Positions 9,077 to 17,578 of a stretch of 64,000 nt of DNA are shown here, in pieces. Positions within the stretch are counted from its first letter, which is position 1; each line of letters opens with the position of its first letter. This DNA is from Virgibacillus necropolis (lineage in GTDB: Bacteria; Bacillota; Bacilli; Bacillales; Amphibacillaceae), in the NCBI RefSeq assembly GCF_002224365.1, contig NZ_CP022437.1, positions 62,001 through 126,000 on the forward strand, written 5' to 3'. The position numbers and the translations under genes were made by a program. Below the pieces are notes generated by a model that saw nothing but the letters and a program-made list of their open reading frames with translations, had not been told where the DNA came from and ran no database searches.

Positions 9077-9160
9077 TATGTTGAGCTTTATTGGTTTTCT
9101 ATCACATTTTGTTTTATACTTGATACTTAAGCTAGTATTTTTCAAAATAAAGAGGTGCCT

Positions 9161-9952
9161 ATGATAGCTCTCCTGCATCGTTTAAAGAAAACTTATCATC
9201 TTTTAGTTGATCGCCCATACCCCACTCAGGCCATTGTTGCTGATAGATATAAAATTTTAAAGACACTGGGGATGGGGAGCTTTGGCATCACCTACCTCTG
9301 TGAAGATCTTACATCTGGAACCAATTGCGTATTAAAGCAGATGAGACCGAGCAAAAATAAAAGTAAGTCTGGGCAGCAGCTGTACCATAATGAGATTTCA
9401 ATTCTTGGCTCACTGTACCACCCTTGTATTCCAAAGCTGTACCATCATTTCCCTTATGAAAATCACCTGTTTTATACAATGGAATTTATCGATGGAAGTA
9501 ATTTAGAGGACGTATTATTTGCAGAGCACAGTAAGTTTAAAGAAAAAGACGCCCTTCTGCTTTTAAAACAGATACTTGATATTATTGAATATCTACATTT
9601 CGAGAACATTGTTCATAACGATATTCGAATTCCAAACATGATGCTTTGGGATGAAAATTTGTATCTCATCGATTTTGGATTAGCCAGCAAACTGGATGGT
9701 CACGAAAACGGTGCAAAGGGTACAAGAGAACGGATGGAGCTAATTCAAGACGATTTCTATGATCTAGGAGATGTCCTGCTTTATTTATTGTATTCTTTCT
9801 ATGTGCCCCTTGATAGGAAATCCCGCCCATGGACAGAGGAGTTAACACTACAACCATCAACTAAGCACATACTGGAACGGTTATTAGCTATTAAAGATCC
9901 TTACGAAAACACTTCTGACATAAGAAAAGATCTTGATCAGGCATTGTCATGA
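9161..9952 (+). CDS. Small serine/threonine protein kinase
   Basis: This 263-aa protein is a soluble single-domain eukaryotic-type kinase with no membrane or PASTA segment. The glycine loop LGMGSFGITYL is at about 36-46, the ATP-binding Lys in VLKQM near 61, the catalytic loop HNDIRIPNM near 152 and LIDFGLA near 170. HRD is changed to HND but the catalytic Asp and downstream Asn remain, so activity is plausible. It resembles B. subtilis YbdM-type kinases. ATG 9161 is preferred over GTG 9155 because AGAGG is well placed. It converges on a Ser/Arg-rich mini-protein gene 78 nt away, a candidate substrate. Confidence 0.85.
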   Translation: MIALLHRLKKTYHLLVDRPYPTQAIVADRYKILKTLGMGSFGITYLCEDLTSGTNCVLKQMRPSKNKSKSGQQLYHNEISILGSLYHPCIPKLYHHFPYENHLFYTMEFIDGSNLEDVLFAEHSKFKEKDALLLLKQILDIIEYLHFENIVHNDIRIPNMMLWDENLYLIDFGLASKLDGHENGAKGTRERMELIQDDFYDLGDVLLYLLYSFYVPLDRKSRPWTEELTLQPSTKHILERLLAIKDPYENTSDIRKDLDQALS

Positions 9953-9984
9953 TGCGGAAAACCGCGGCCACCATTCCTCTTTTA

Positions 9985-10032
9985 AAAAAAAGCGAGTTCC
10001 TCCCATATAATGAGAGAGGAACTCGCTTTTTT
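9985..10032. terminator. Bidirectional terminator between kinase and mini-protein
   Basis: AAAAAAGCGAGTTCCTC and GAGGAACTCGCTTTTTT form a perfect A/U-flanked hairpin between two convergent genes. It touches the stop codon of the minus-strand gene. Confidence 0.9.
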
Positions 10033-10243
10033 AGCTGCTACTCCTAGAACTTTTTCGTTTATATCTTCCGCTTCCTTGATACGGAGAATGTCTAGATCCA
10101 CGGCTACTGCTTCCGCTGTAATGATGCCTATGCCTTCTGCTGGAACCACTTCCACTATAACGTCTGGGATGTCTTCTGCCACTTCCACTTTCGGTATATT
10201 TAGCTACATTATGTTTTACTTTTTTCATTATCTTTTTAAACAT
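10031..10243 (-). CDS. Ser/Gly/Arg/His-rich cationic mini-protein
   Basis: This 70-aa protein starts with a basic amphipathic stretch (MFKKIMKKVKHNVAKY), then consists almost only of Ser, Gly, Arg, His, Tyr and Lys, with motifs such as SGSGSSRRHRHHYSGS and a KRKSSRSSS tail. It is predicted to be disordered and strongly positive. Support for a real gene is a perfect GGAGG 7 nt before the ATG at 10243 and a terminator placed exactly at its stop. Two longer frames overlap it in other phases but lack ribosome sites. It faces a serine/threonine kinase gene, so regulated phosphorylation of the Ser-Arg repeats is an attractive but untested idea. No family is recognised. Confidence 0.7.
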   Translation of the reverse strand: MFKKIMKKVKHNVAKYTESGSGRRHPRRYSGSGSSRRHRHHYSGSSSRGSRHSPYQGSGRYKRKSSRSSS

Positions 10244-10527
10244 TAGTAAACCTCCAATTCTGTGTGGTCTATTTTTGCTTACAATACAAGTATAACCGTT
10301 ATGGGTTAATTATAGATTACAATTTTTCAACAATTGATTACAGCTTACCTCCAAATCTGAAAACCTGTAACTATGTAGACTCTCCACTGCACCTTGGGCT
10401 CTAAAACTACTTCTATTTATAGTGGTGACCTTTGGTTGAATGAGGTGCCAAGTACGTAAAAGGAAAATTATAATGATCATTAAACTATATCTAACCCAAC
10501 TGTAACGCTGGTTTTTTTATTTTTTAG

Positions 10528-11044
10528 AAAGGCTGTTTTAGCAAAGTCTGTTGCTATTGATGTAAACTGCGACGTAACAGCAACGTGATTTCCGCTGCGG
10601 GCAGTCGCGCACCTTAGGGCGGCTGGTGAGCCTCCTCGTGCTCGTCGTATTGCAAGTTAATTCAGTGTTGTTGCACTCCTCGCAGAAAAGGATTACTAAA
10701 AGGATTACTGTCGCACTGTGGGGTCTCACCTATGCCTATCCTCCCGCAGGAGTCGACTGCCCTCCGCTCCAATCAACCGCCACAAACCTGTATGAAATAA
10801 ACTACCAAGTAAATTGAATTTGTTAAGCACAACCCCAGTGAAGGAAATCCACGGAGACTCCTGTGGGAAAGCGAAGACGATGAGCCCCCGCAGAGAGCGG
10901 TCTTTGCGATCGAGGAGGCTCATCGCGAGCCCACGGAAAGCGAAGTGGATTTCCGGAACGGTTGTCCAACCACAAAACATAGCACATACGTCGCTGTTTA
11001 TATCCATTCTCTCAAAAGCAACATTCTTTACGAAAACAGCCTTC
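10528..11044. repeat. Composite inverted pair of Bacillaceae palindromic repeats
   Basis: Two divergently placed copies of one repeat family fill this gap. The outer ends are homologous: AAGGCTGTTTT..AAAG..TGTTGCT..TTGA then TAAAC.GCGACGTA at the left, and its reverse complement at the right (about 10995-11043). Inside each copy are GACTCCTG.GGGA, TGAG.CCC and GAGGAGGCTCA blocks, plus TGCCCGCAGCGGAAATCA (left) or CCACGGAAAGCGAAGTGGAT (right). The blocks pair with each other into long hairpins. The small frames across it are byproducts of the GC-rich repeat and are not called. I remember similar elements from Oceanobacillus-type genomes. Confidence 0.75.
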
Positions 11045-11248
11045 AGAAAGCATATATTTTGAACGTAAAGTTTTATAGGATATTTGTCATAATTATTTTT
11101 ACATTCTTTTAATAAATCTCAACATTTAATTCATATTGGCTTAAAGAAGATTGTGTAATGTAGAAGGTGAACCAAAAAAGAAAGCAGGTGCTAGGGATTT
11201 TTTAAGAACCATTAAGAAAAAATTTATCATTTAAGGAGAGGATAGACC

Positions 11249-11473
11249 ATGATTCAAAACATTGGCGTACCTGGAATAATTCTTCTACTTGTGATTGCGT
11301 TAGTTATTTTTGGACCATCAAAGCTACCAGAAATAGGCCGGGCATTCGGTACAACATTGAAAGAGTTTAAAAAATCAACAAAGGATCTCGTTTCTGGAGA
11401 CGATGAAGCGGATGAAAAAAAGCAGAATACGTTAGAGAAGGCAGAAAAAAAAGGCAATGAACACAAGATATAA
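11249..11473 (+). CDS. tatA: Twin-arginine translocase subunit TatA
   Basis: TatA (74 aa) forms the pore-like oligomer of the Tat export system for folded proteins. It has one N-terminal membrane helix ([17 protein letters not shown]), the hinge motif [14 protein letters not shown] and a charged amphipathic helix, then an acidic/lysine tail. AAGGAGAGG lies about 9 nt before the ATG. tatC follows after 43 nt, and a Tat-signal phosphatase gene follows that, like the phoD-tatAd-tatCd arrangement of B. subtilis. Confidence 0.95.
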   Translation: MIQNIGVPGIILLLVIALVIFGPSKLPEIGRAFGTTLKEFKKSTKDLVSGDDEADEKKQNTLEKAEKKGNEHKI

Positions 11474-11516
11474 AGTAATGAAACTTGATCTTCTTTATGT
11501 CTGATGGAGGTTGCTT

Positions 11517-12242
11517 ATGAAAAATAATAAAATGGCAGTCCTAGACCATTTAGAAGAATTAAGGAAGCGTATTATTATAACCGTTTCTGCTTTCTTGCTC
11601 TTCTTTATCGCGGCGATGATTTACGTCGGAGATATTTATGGATGGTTAGTAAAAGACTTGGATATTCAACTTGCGATTCTCGGGCCAACGGAGATCTTAT
11701 GGGTCTATTTGATGTTAGCTGGTATCGTTTCGCTAGCCGTGACAATTCCTATCGCGGCGGGACAAGCCTGGCTTTTTATTCGTCCAGCATTAACGAAACG
11801 GGAGCAAAAAACTACGCTCGCCTATATTCCAGCCTTGTTCATCTTGTTTATTTTGGGAATTGGCTTTGGTTATTACTTGATTTTTCCGATTGTACTAGAA
11901 TTTCTGTTGGAACTCGCTGGCGACCATTTTATGACATTCTTTACAACAGAAAAGTACTTTCGATTTATGCTCAGAATGACGTTGCCCTTCGGAATTTTAT
12001 TTGAATTACCAGCAATTGTAATGTTTTTAACAAGTCTTGGAATTGTTAACCCGTATCAATTAAAAAAAATACGCAAACAAGCTTACTTTACTTTGATCGT
12101 GATTTCGGTTTTGATTACACCGCCTGATCTCATCTCAGATGTTTTGGTAATTTTACCATTATTGATTCTATATGAGTGCAGTATCAGTTTATCGAAAGTG
12201 GTCTATCGAAAAAAACAACGCTCTGTGGCAACCGCTGCATAA
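11517..12242 (+). CDS. tatC: Twin-arginine translocase subunit TatC
   Basis: TatC (241 aa) is the membrane receptor for twin-arginine signal peptides. The N-terminal motif LDHLEELRKRI and six hydrophobic segments are present, with the conserved FRFMLRMTLPFGILFELP region in the middle. ATG 11517 has GGAGG 6 nt upstream; a TTG two codons earlier is less likely. A phosphatase gene with a twin-arginine signal begins 68 nt after its stop. Confidence 0.96.
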   Translation: MKNNKMAVLDHLEELRKRIIITVSAFLLFFIAAMIYVGDIYGWLVKDLDIQLAILGPTEILWVYLMLAGIVSLAVTIPIAAGQAWLFIRPALTKREQKTTLAYIPALFILFILGIGFGYYLIFPIVLEFLLELAGDHFMTFFTTEKYFRFMLRMTLPFGILFELPAIVMFLTSLGIVNPYQLKKIRKQAYFTLIVISVLITPPDLISDVLVILPLLILYECSISLSKVVYRKKQRSVATAA

Positions 12243-12310
12243 GGATTAAAAACGCACACATAACCAGAATTTCAACCGAATCCTTACAACAAATTTGGGA
12301 GGCATGTATC

Positions 12311-13780
12311 TTGAGTAATGAACAAAAGTGGAACAAAGATGTCAGCAGAAGAGATTTATTGAAAATGGGTGGAACTGGTGCAGTGGCACTTACAGTAGGC
12401 TCCGCTTTGACCCTGCCGTTTTCTGGAGAAGTACTGGCTAAGTATAGAGGGCCTAATCCTCCAAAATCGGTACATCCTGGGACTGCCGGATATGGCCCGC
12501 TAGTAAAGGATCCAGGTGGAATACTTGATTTACCAAAAGGCTTCCAATATCGAATTATTTCCGAAGAAGGCAACAGGCTTTCAGACAGTCGCCCGATACC
12601 AGGCAATTTTGACGGGATGGCTGCATTCCGGGGACGACATAATTCCACTATCCTTGTTCGTAATCATGAATTAACTGGTGATACTGAAAATCCAGTTATA
12701 GGAAAAAGTCCTTATGATAAAGACAACACTGGTGGAACGACGGCTCTGCTTGTTGGACCTAATAATAAAGTTATCAAGGAATACGTAACCTCTGCAGGAA
12801 CGATACGTAATTGCGCAGGAGGAGCAACGCCATGGGGAACGTGGATTACTTGTGAAGAAACCCTTGAGAAAGGCCACGGTTACGCATTTGAGGTCGACCC
12901 GAATGACCCGGAAAACAAATTATCCAAAACACCCATTAGAGAAATGGGCGCATTTTCCCATGAGGCTGTTGATGTCGATCCAGCAACAGGCATTGTTTAC
13001 CTGACAGAAGATGGTGATCCAAGCTTCCTTTACCGTTATATTCCGAATGACAGAACTCCAAGGCCTGGTGCTCTGCAAAAAGGAGGCAAACTGCAGGCTG
13101 CAGCGATGGAAGAGATGCCTGCTGCAATGGCAGAGTCGTTTAATACTGGAAGAAAGTATGGACTCGTCTGGAAAGAGGTTGATCCTGAAAAACCTACAGA
13201 TGATGCAATCACAAAAGGGTGTATTCAGTTTGACCGTTTAGAAGGCACACATTTTGTAGCGGGTGTATTATGGTTCAGTGACACCTCAGCAGGATACAGC
13301 AACGGGCAAAAAGGCCGAATCTACCGTTATACGCCATCGACGAATAAATTGGAATTGTTCTACGAAGCATCAAGTGCCAACAAGATGGAAATGCCTGACA
13401 ACATCATTGTTGCACCTTGGGGCGACCTTTGGTTTGTGGAAGATGGGCCAGGAAGCGATCGGATCATGGGGATTACACCAGAGGGAGAAGTCTATCAATT
13501 TGGTAAAAACCGACTTAACGATTCCGAACTAGCTGGTCCTACCTTCTCCACTGACGGGAAAACATTTTTTGTGAACATCCAAAACCCAGGTCTCACCTTT
13601 GCGATTTGGGGCCCGTTTGCACGCGGAAATCATGGACGAAAGCATCAGATGGGACATGCTGCCCCGCCGAAACACTTTGCGCCGAAACTATCGGATAAAG
13701 TGATCGAGGCGGCACAAGCTCAGGGCATGACCCATCTTGAAGCAGCTGCATTTCAACGTCATGGCATTCCATTGTTTTAA
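12311..13780 (+). CDS. PhoX-family (DUF839) phosphatase with Tat signal
   Basis: This 489-aa exported protein probably hydrolyses phosphate esters as a calcium- and iron-dependent PhoX-type enzyme. The signal peptide has SRRDLLK at 12-18, a hydrophobic stretch and a cut region near SGEVLA. The beta-propeller body contains NHELTG, WGTWITCEETLEKG, MGAFSHEAVDVD, YLTEDGD and WFVEDGPGSDRIMG, where acidic residues would bind metal. I set the start at TTG 12311 because GGGAGG is 9 nt upstream and the twin-arginine motif then falls at a normal place; the open frame continues upstream into tatC. Co-location with tatA and tatC suggests a dedicated exporter-cargo unit. Phosphate regulation is not visible. 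Confidence 0.85.
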   Translation: MSNEQKWNKDVSRRDLLKMGGTGAVALTVGSALTLPFSGEVLAKYRGPNPPKSVHPGTAGYGPLVKDPGGILDLPKGFQYRIISEEGNRLSDSRPIPGNFDGMAAFRGRHNSTILVRNHELTGDTENPVIGKSPYDKDNTGGTTALLVGPNNKVIKEYVTSAGTIRNCAGGATPWGTWITCEETLEKGHGYAFEVDPNDPENKLSKTPIREMGAFSHEAVDVDPATGIVYLTEDGDPSFLYRYIPNDRTPRPGALQKGGKLQAAAMEEMPAAMAESFNTGRKYGLVWKEVDPEKPTDDAITKGCIQFDRLEGTHFVAGVLWFSDTSAGYSNGQKGRIYRYTPSTNKLELFYEASSANKMEMPDNIIVAPWGDLWFVEDGPGSDRIMGITPEGEVYQFGKNRLNDSELAGPTFSTDGKTFFVNIQNPGLTFAIWGPFARGNHGRKHQMGHAAPPKHFAPKLSDKVIEAAQAQGMTHLEAAAFQRHGIPLF

Positions 13781-13813
13781 TTTCAATTCAATAGAATCAA
13801 AAGCATTTAAAAC

Positions 13814-13860
13814 AAACGTGCTCGAGGAGTATAATCGACAACTCCTCTGCACGTTTATTT
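13814..13860 (+). terminator. Rho-independent terminator after phoX-like gene
   Basis: AACGTGC.CGAGGAGT and ACTCCTC.GCACGTT form a long hairpin followed by TATTTGTT. Confidence 0.8.
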
Positions 13861-14006
13861 GTTGGTTTAAATAAAGTTTGTTAACCGATTCTGATAATCT
13901 CAAAGGTCAATTCCCCCAGGGGCCTTATTCAATGTCCCTTCTTTTTAAAATTTGATATAATAATAGATAAATGAAACTCAATTTAAATTTTAATGGGGGT
14001 TTACTA

Positions 14007-14444
14007 ATGGAAATAAACAAGATTTCATTGATGGAAGCATATATGCTTGAAACACTTCGCAGTAATGGCGTGTCAGATCAAGAATTGATTAACCAAATCG
14101 CAAAAAGTGATGCCAGTCCATGGCAAGCACTTAGCTCTCAATTTGACTTTAACCAATTAATAAAAATTGCTGAACAGGATCCAAACGCATTTAAATCGAT
14201 CGTCCTGGATGGATATAAAGTAAAGTTTGTCACATTTAAAGGAATACAAACTTTATTAAAACTTAAGTTTAATAAACTCCAGGGTCATGATTATCAACTT
14301 ACAGAGAAAAGCATTACTGATTTAAAAATCAGTGAGAAGCAATTATTCCAGCTTAGGCAGATACTGTCTAAAAACTGGATAATTCATGAAACGTCACCCG
14401 AAAACAGTAACCTAAGCAAGGAAATCAGAATTGAGCTAACCTGA
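14007..14444 (+). CDS. Hypothetical protein (145 aa)
   Basis: I do not recognise this soluble, mostly helical protein. The N-terminus (MEINKISLMEAYMLETLRSNGV) looks like a small helical domain and the rest has hydrophobic heptad-like spacing without cysteines, metal motifs or membrane segments. ATG 14007 with GGGGG 8 nt upstream is preferred over an in-frame ATG at 13971. It stands alone between the phosphatase terminator and the convergent transporter operon. Confidence 0.6.
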   Translation: MEINKISLMEAYMLETLRSNGVSDQELINQIAKSDASPWQALSSQFDFNQLIKIAEQDPNAFKSIVLDGYKVKFVTFKGIQTLLKLKFNKLQGHDYQLTEKSITDLKISEKQLFQLRQILSKNWIIHETSPENSNLSKEIRIELT

Positions 14445-14519
14445 ACATCTGAACTCAACTAGCTTTATTTCAAATCTTTCTATCAATACGAACTGATCAT
14501 AGAATACAGGAGAAAGAGA

Positions 14520-15539
14520 TTAAGATTTACTTAAACTCCCATGATGAATTGGTTCAGACGTACCATGTTCAATAGGAAAAAAACAAGATACATAGTGATC
14601 CCCATTACCGTCTTCCTCCATTGTGGGAGTATTTTCTTTACAATATTCTCTTGCATACGGACATCTTGTATGAAAAACACAGCCTGATGGAGGATTTGTG
14701 GGAGATGGCAATTCTCCATTTAAAACAATTTGTTCCCGTGCTTTTTCTTTTATAGGATCTGGTAATGGAATCGCGGAAAGTAATGCATTTGTATAAGGAT
14801 GGCGAGCATTCCTATAAAATGATTCATTATCCGAAACTTCCATAATTTTTCCTAGATACATAACGGCTACTTTATCGGCAATGTGTTTAATAACGGACAA
14901 GTCATGTGCAATGAACACATAAGTTAAATCAAGTTCCTTTTGTAGATCTTCAAACAAATTGATAACCTGAGCTTGAACTGACACATCAAGTGCACTAACC
15001 GGCTCATCACATACGATCATCTTTGGTTCTAATGCAATTGCACGTGCGATACCGATTCGTTGCCGCTGTCCACCAGAGAACTCATGTGGAAGCTGATTAT
15101 AGTTATCTGGTTTTAGGCCAACAAGCTCCATTAATTCCTTCACACGTCGTTCTATATTCTTTGTCGTTTTATATGCCTTTAATGGTGCTGCTATAATGTC
15201 GCCCACTTTCATCCGTGGATTAAGACTTGTAAACGGGTCTTGAAAAACCATCTGTATATCTCGGCGAAGTTGATGCATTTGCTTCGAATTGTAGTTGGTA
15301 ATATTTTCTCCTTCAAATGAGATATTTCCTGATGTCGGCTTCTGCAGCCCCATAATTGTTCTGGCAAGCGTACTTTTCCCACAGCCAGATTCTCCCACCA
15401 CTCCAAGGGTTTCCCCTTTGTTGACTGATAAATTAACACCATTAACTGCTTTTACATAATCCGTTCCTTTTTTAAATACGCCACCATTTGTAGGAAAGTG
15501 AACATTAAGATCACGTATTTGCAACAATTCTTCGGACAT
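14520..15539 (-). CDS. Peptide ABC transporter ATP-binding protein (OppF/DppF type)
   Basis: This 339-aa ATPase powers peptide import together with its neighbour. Walker A GESGCGKST is near residue 50, the signature HEFSGGQRQR near 158, Walker B KMIVCDEP follows, and the oligopeptide C-terminal domain carries FHTRCPYA..YC. Its ATG overlaps the oppD-type stop by one base, indicating translational coupling. It is the last gene of the operon that begins with the S-box at 21606-21769. Confidence 0.92.
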   Translation of the reverse strand: MSEELLQIRDLNVHFPTNGGVFKKGTDYVKAVNGVNLSVNKGETLGVVGESGCGKSTLARTIMGLQKPTSGNISFEGENITNYNSKQMHQLRRDIQMVFQDPFTSLNPRMKVGDIIAAPLKAYKTTKNIERRVKELMELVGLKPDNYNQLPHEFSGGQRQRIGIARAIALEPKMIVCDEPVSALDVSVQAQVINLFEDLQKELDLTYVFIAHDLSVIKHIADKVAVMYLGKIMEVSDNESFYRNARHPYTNALLSAIPLPDPIKEKAREQIVLNGELPSPTNPPSGCVFHTRCPYAREYCKENTPTMEEDGNGDHYVSCFFPIEHGTSEPIHHGSLSKS

Positions 15540-16558
15540 TATTGTTTAACTCCCTTCCGTTCGGTTGCTTCATTTAGCTGCTTACGTTCTTCAAATTCCG
15601 AATGAGACAAAATACAAGCTGCCAGGTGGCCATTATCTCTTTCAGTTAAGTCGGGATCCACTTCCAAGCAATCCGGCGTAACAAATGGACAGCGAGGATG
15701 GAAGTTGCATCCTTTAGGCGGGTCTATTAAATTCGGTGGCTGACCCTGAATACTTAAAAGACGTTCATGCACATCCGAATCGAGACGCGGTAAGGAACGT
15801 AAAAGCGACCAAGTATAAGGCATAGATGTACGATAAAATATATCCTCGGCACTCCCTTCCTCTACAATCCTGCCTGAATACATAACCAATATTTTATCAG
15901 CCAAATTCGCAACAACGCCCAAATCATGCGTGATAATAATAATAGCCATTCCATACTTTTTTTGGATATTCTTCATAAGATTCAATATTTGGGCCTGGAT
16001 CGTGACATCCAAAGCTGTGGTCGGTTCGTCTGCAATGAGTAATTTCGGCTGGCACGCTAACGCGATTGCAATGAGGACACGCTGCCTCATACCTCCTGAA
16101 AATTGATGAGGGTAGTCACGCATGCGGTGCTTTGGATCAGGAATCCCAACATCTGATAATAATTCTATTGCTTTTTTTTCAGCTTCCCGCCGAGACATGT
16201 TTTGATGCGTCCGAATTGCTTCAACTAATTGGTCACCTATTCTAAAAACAGGATTCAAACTGGACATTGGATCTTGAAAAACCATCGCAATCTCATTCCC
16301 ACGTACCTTTCGAATCTCCCGTTCACTCAGGTCGAGTAAATTCCTTCCTTCATATAAAATTCCACCTTGCGGATAAAAAGCAGTTGGTTCCGGATTTAGC
16401 TGCAATAAGGATAGAGCAAGAACACTCTTTCCACTCCCAGATTCACCTACAATCCCGACCGTTTGCCCTGCCTCCACCGTAAATGACACATCATCAACAG
16501 CCTTTACGATGCCACTAGGTGTATCCAAATGCACTTTCAGATTTTTTACTTCAAGCAT
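15539..16558 (-). CDS. Peptide ABC transporter ATP-binding protein (OppD/DppD type)
   Basis: This 339-aa ATPase is the partner of the OppF-type protein. Walker A GESGSGKSV is near residue 37, the signature HQFSGGMRQR near 150, Walker B KLLIADEPT follows, and the C-terminal FHPRCPF..DC motif is present. It lies 31 nt after the second permease gene in the same direction. Substrate is not evident from the ATPase itself. Confidence 0.92.
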   Translation of the reverse strand: MLEVKNLKVHLDTPSGIVKAVDDVSFTVEAGQTVGIVGESGSGKSVLALSLLQLNPEPTAFYPQGGILYEGRNLLDLSEREIRKVRGNEIAMVFQDPMSSLNPVFRIGDQLVEAIRTHQNMSRREAEKKAIELLSDVGIPDPKHRMRDYPHQFSGGMRQRVLIAIALACQPKLLIADEPTTALDVTIQAQILNLMKNIQKKYGMAIIIITHDLGVVANLADKILVMYSGRIVEEGSAEDIFYRTSMPYTWSLLRSLPRLDSDVHERLLSIQGQPPNLIDPPKGCNFHPRCPFVTPDCLEVDPDLTERDNGHLAACILSHSEFEERKQLNEATERKGVKQ

Positions 16559-16589
16559 TGTATTGTCACCCCTTAGGTAATTTGTCTAT

Positions 16590-17447
16590 TCAAGCGTATT
16601 TCTGCTTTTTATTTTTAAACAAACCCTTTGTTGTTCTTTTTTGTTTTTTTGAATGCGGATCAAACGCATCACGCAATCCATCACCTAAAACGTTCAAAGC
16701 AAGCACAGTAAATACAATTCCAAGACCTGGAAAAATGGAAAACCACGGCGCTATTGTAATATAAATTTGTGATTCCTGAAGCATATTCCCCCATGTCGGT
16801 GTGGAAGGATTTACACCAACACCTAAAAAACTAAGTGCAGCTTCTGCCAAAATTGCTTTAGCAAAAATAAATGTTCCTTGGACAATAATTGGGGATAATA
16901 CATTTGGTAACATATAACGCGATAAAATAACTGGATCACTTGTCCCTGTAGTTTTGGCTGCTTCGATATATTGAACATTATTGATTTGCAGCACAGCGGA
17001 TCGAACAATCCTAGTCATCACAGGCCAAAAAGCTAATGTTAACGCAATAATAATATTTGTAACACTACCACCCAGTGCTGCCACTAATGCAAGTGCGAGA
17101 AGTAATGCCGGGAATGCCAACATTCCATCTACAATACGCATGATTACAAAATCTGCCTTTTTATAATAGCCCGCTATTAATCCAGTTAAAGTCCCTAATA
17201 CTGTTGATAACAGTGCAACCACAACCCCAACAAGCAATGATACACGAGCAGCTACTATTGTCCGGGCGAATACATCCCTGCCAAAGTCATCCGTTCCAAA
17301 CCAGTGCTGGCTTGAGGGTCCAAGTAAACGTTGACTCGGGTCAATATATGTTGGTGATTGCGGAAGCCACAGTGAGGCCGTAATTGTGGCAGCTGTTATT
17401 AAAAATAATACTACTACTGCTAGTAGATTTCGTTTTTTCGTTAACAT
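16590..17447 (-). CDS. Peptide ABC transporter permease (DppC/OppC type)
   Basis: This 285-aa inner-membrane permease has the N-terminal OppC-type segment, the phrase GTDDFGRDVFARTIVAARVSLLVG typical of DppC and the EAA loop EAAKTTGTSDPVILSRYMLPN that docks to the ATPases. I chose ATG 17447 because GGGAGA is 7 nt upstream; the open frame runs 14 codons further, into a dispersed repeat. It probably forms a heterodimer with the permease encoded upstream. Confidence 0.92.
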   Translation of the reverse strand: MLTKKRNLLAVVVLFLITAATITASLWLPQSPTYIDPSQRLLGPSSQHWFGTDDFGRDVFARTIVAARVSLLVGVVVALLSTVLGTLTGLIAGYYKKADFVIMRIVDGMLAFPALLLALALVAALGGSVTNIIIALTLAFWPVMTRIVRSAVLQINNVQYIEAAKTTGTSDPVILSRYMLPNVLSPIIVQGTFIFAKAILAEAALSFLGVGVNPSTPTWGNMLQESQIYITIAPWFSIFPGLGIVFTVLALNVLGDGLRDAFDPHSKKQKRTTKGLFKNKKQKYA

Positions 17448-17468
17448 GTTGAAATCTCCCTTTTTTGG

Positions 17469-17555
17469 CAGTAAAGAAAGTATATCCATATTTCTTTCTG
17501 CATAAGTGCAACTAAGTCATTCACCCAAAAGCTTGGTGATGCCGAGTTTTCTAAA
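17469..17555. repeat. Dispersed hairpin repeat, copy 1 (in the transporter operon)
   Basis: Read on the minus strand, this spacer between the two permease genes matches 47308-47394: TTAGAAAACT, a CTTGGC-type hairpin, GGG.GAATGACTTAGTTGCACTTATGCAG, then an AAGAAA/TTTCTT hairpin. The copy is inside a transcription unit, so it becomes part of the mRNA just ahead of the dppC-type gene. Confidence 0.7.
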
Positions 17556-17578
17556 CTTTCATACATCATGAACCCTGT

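Noticed and set aside
9982-10246. Alternative frames overlapping the Ser/Arg-rich mini-protein
   Set aside because: Neither has a ribosome site; only the 10031-10243 frame has GGAGG at correct spacing and ends at the terminator.
10538-11062. Several small open frames on both strands
   Set aside because: They lie entirely inside the GC-rich palindromic repeats, lack ribosome sites and overlap each other.
12176-12310. Longer start for the PhoX-like protein inside tatC
   Set aside because: It would put 45 extra residues before the twin-arginine signal, which would not be recognised as a signal peptide.
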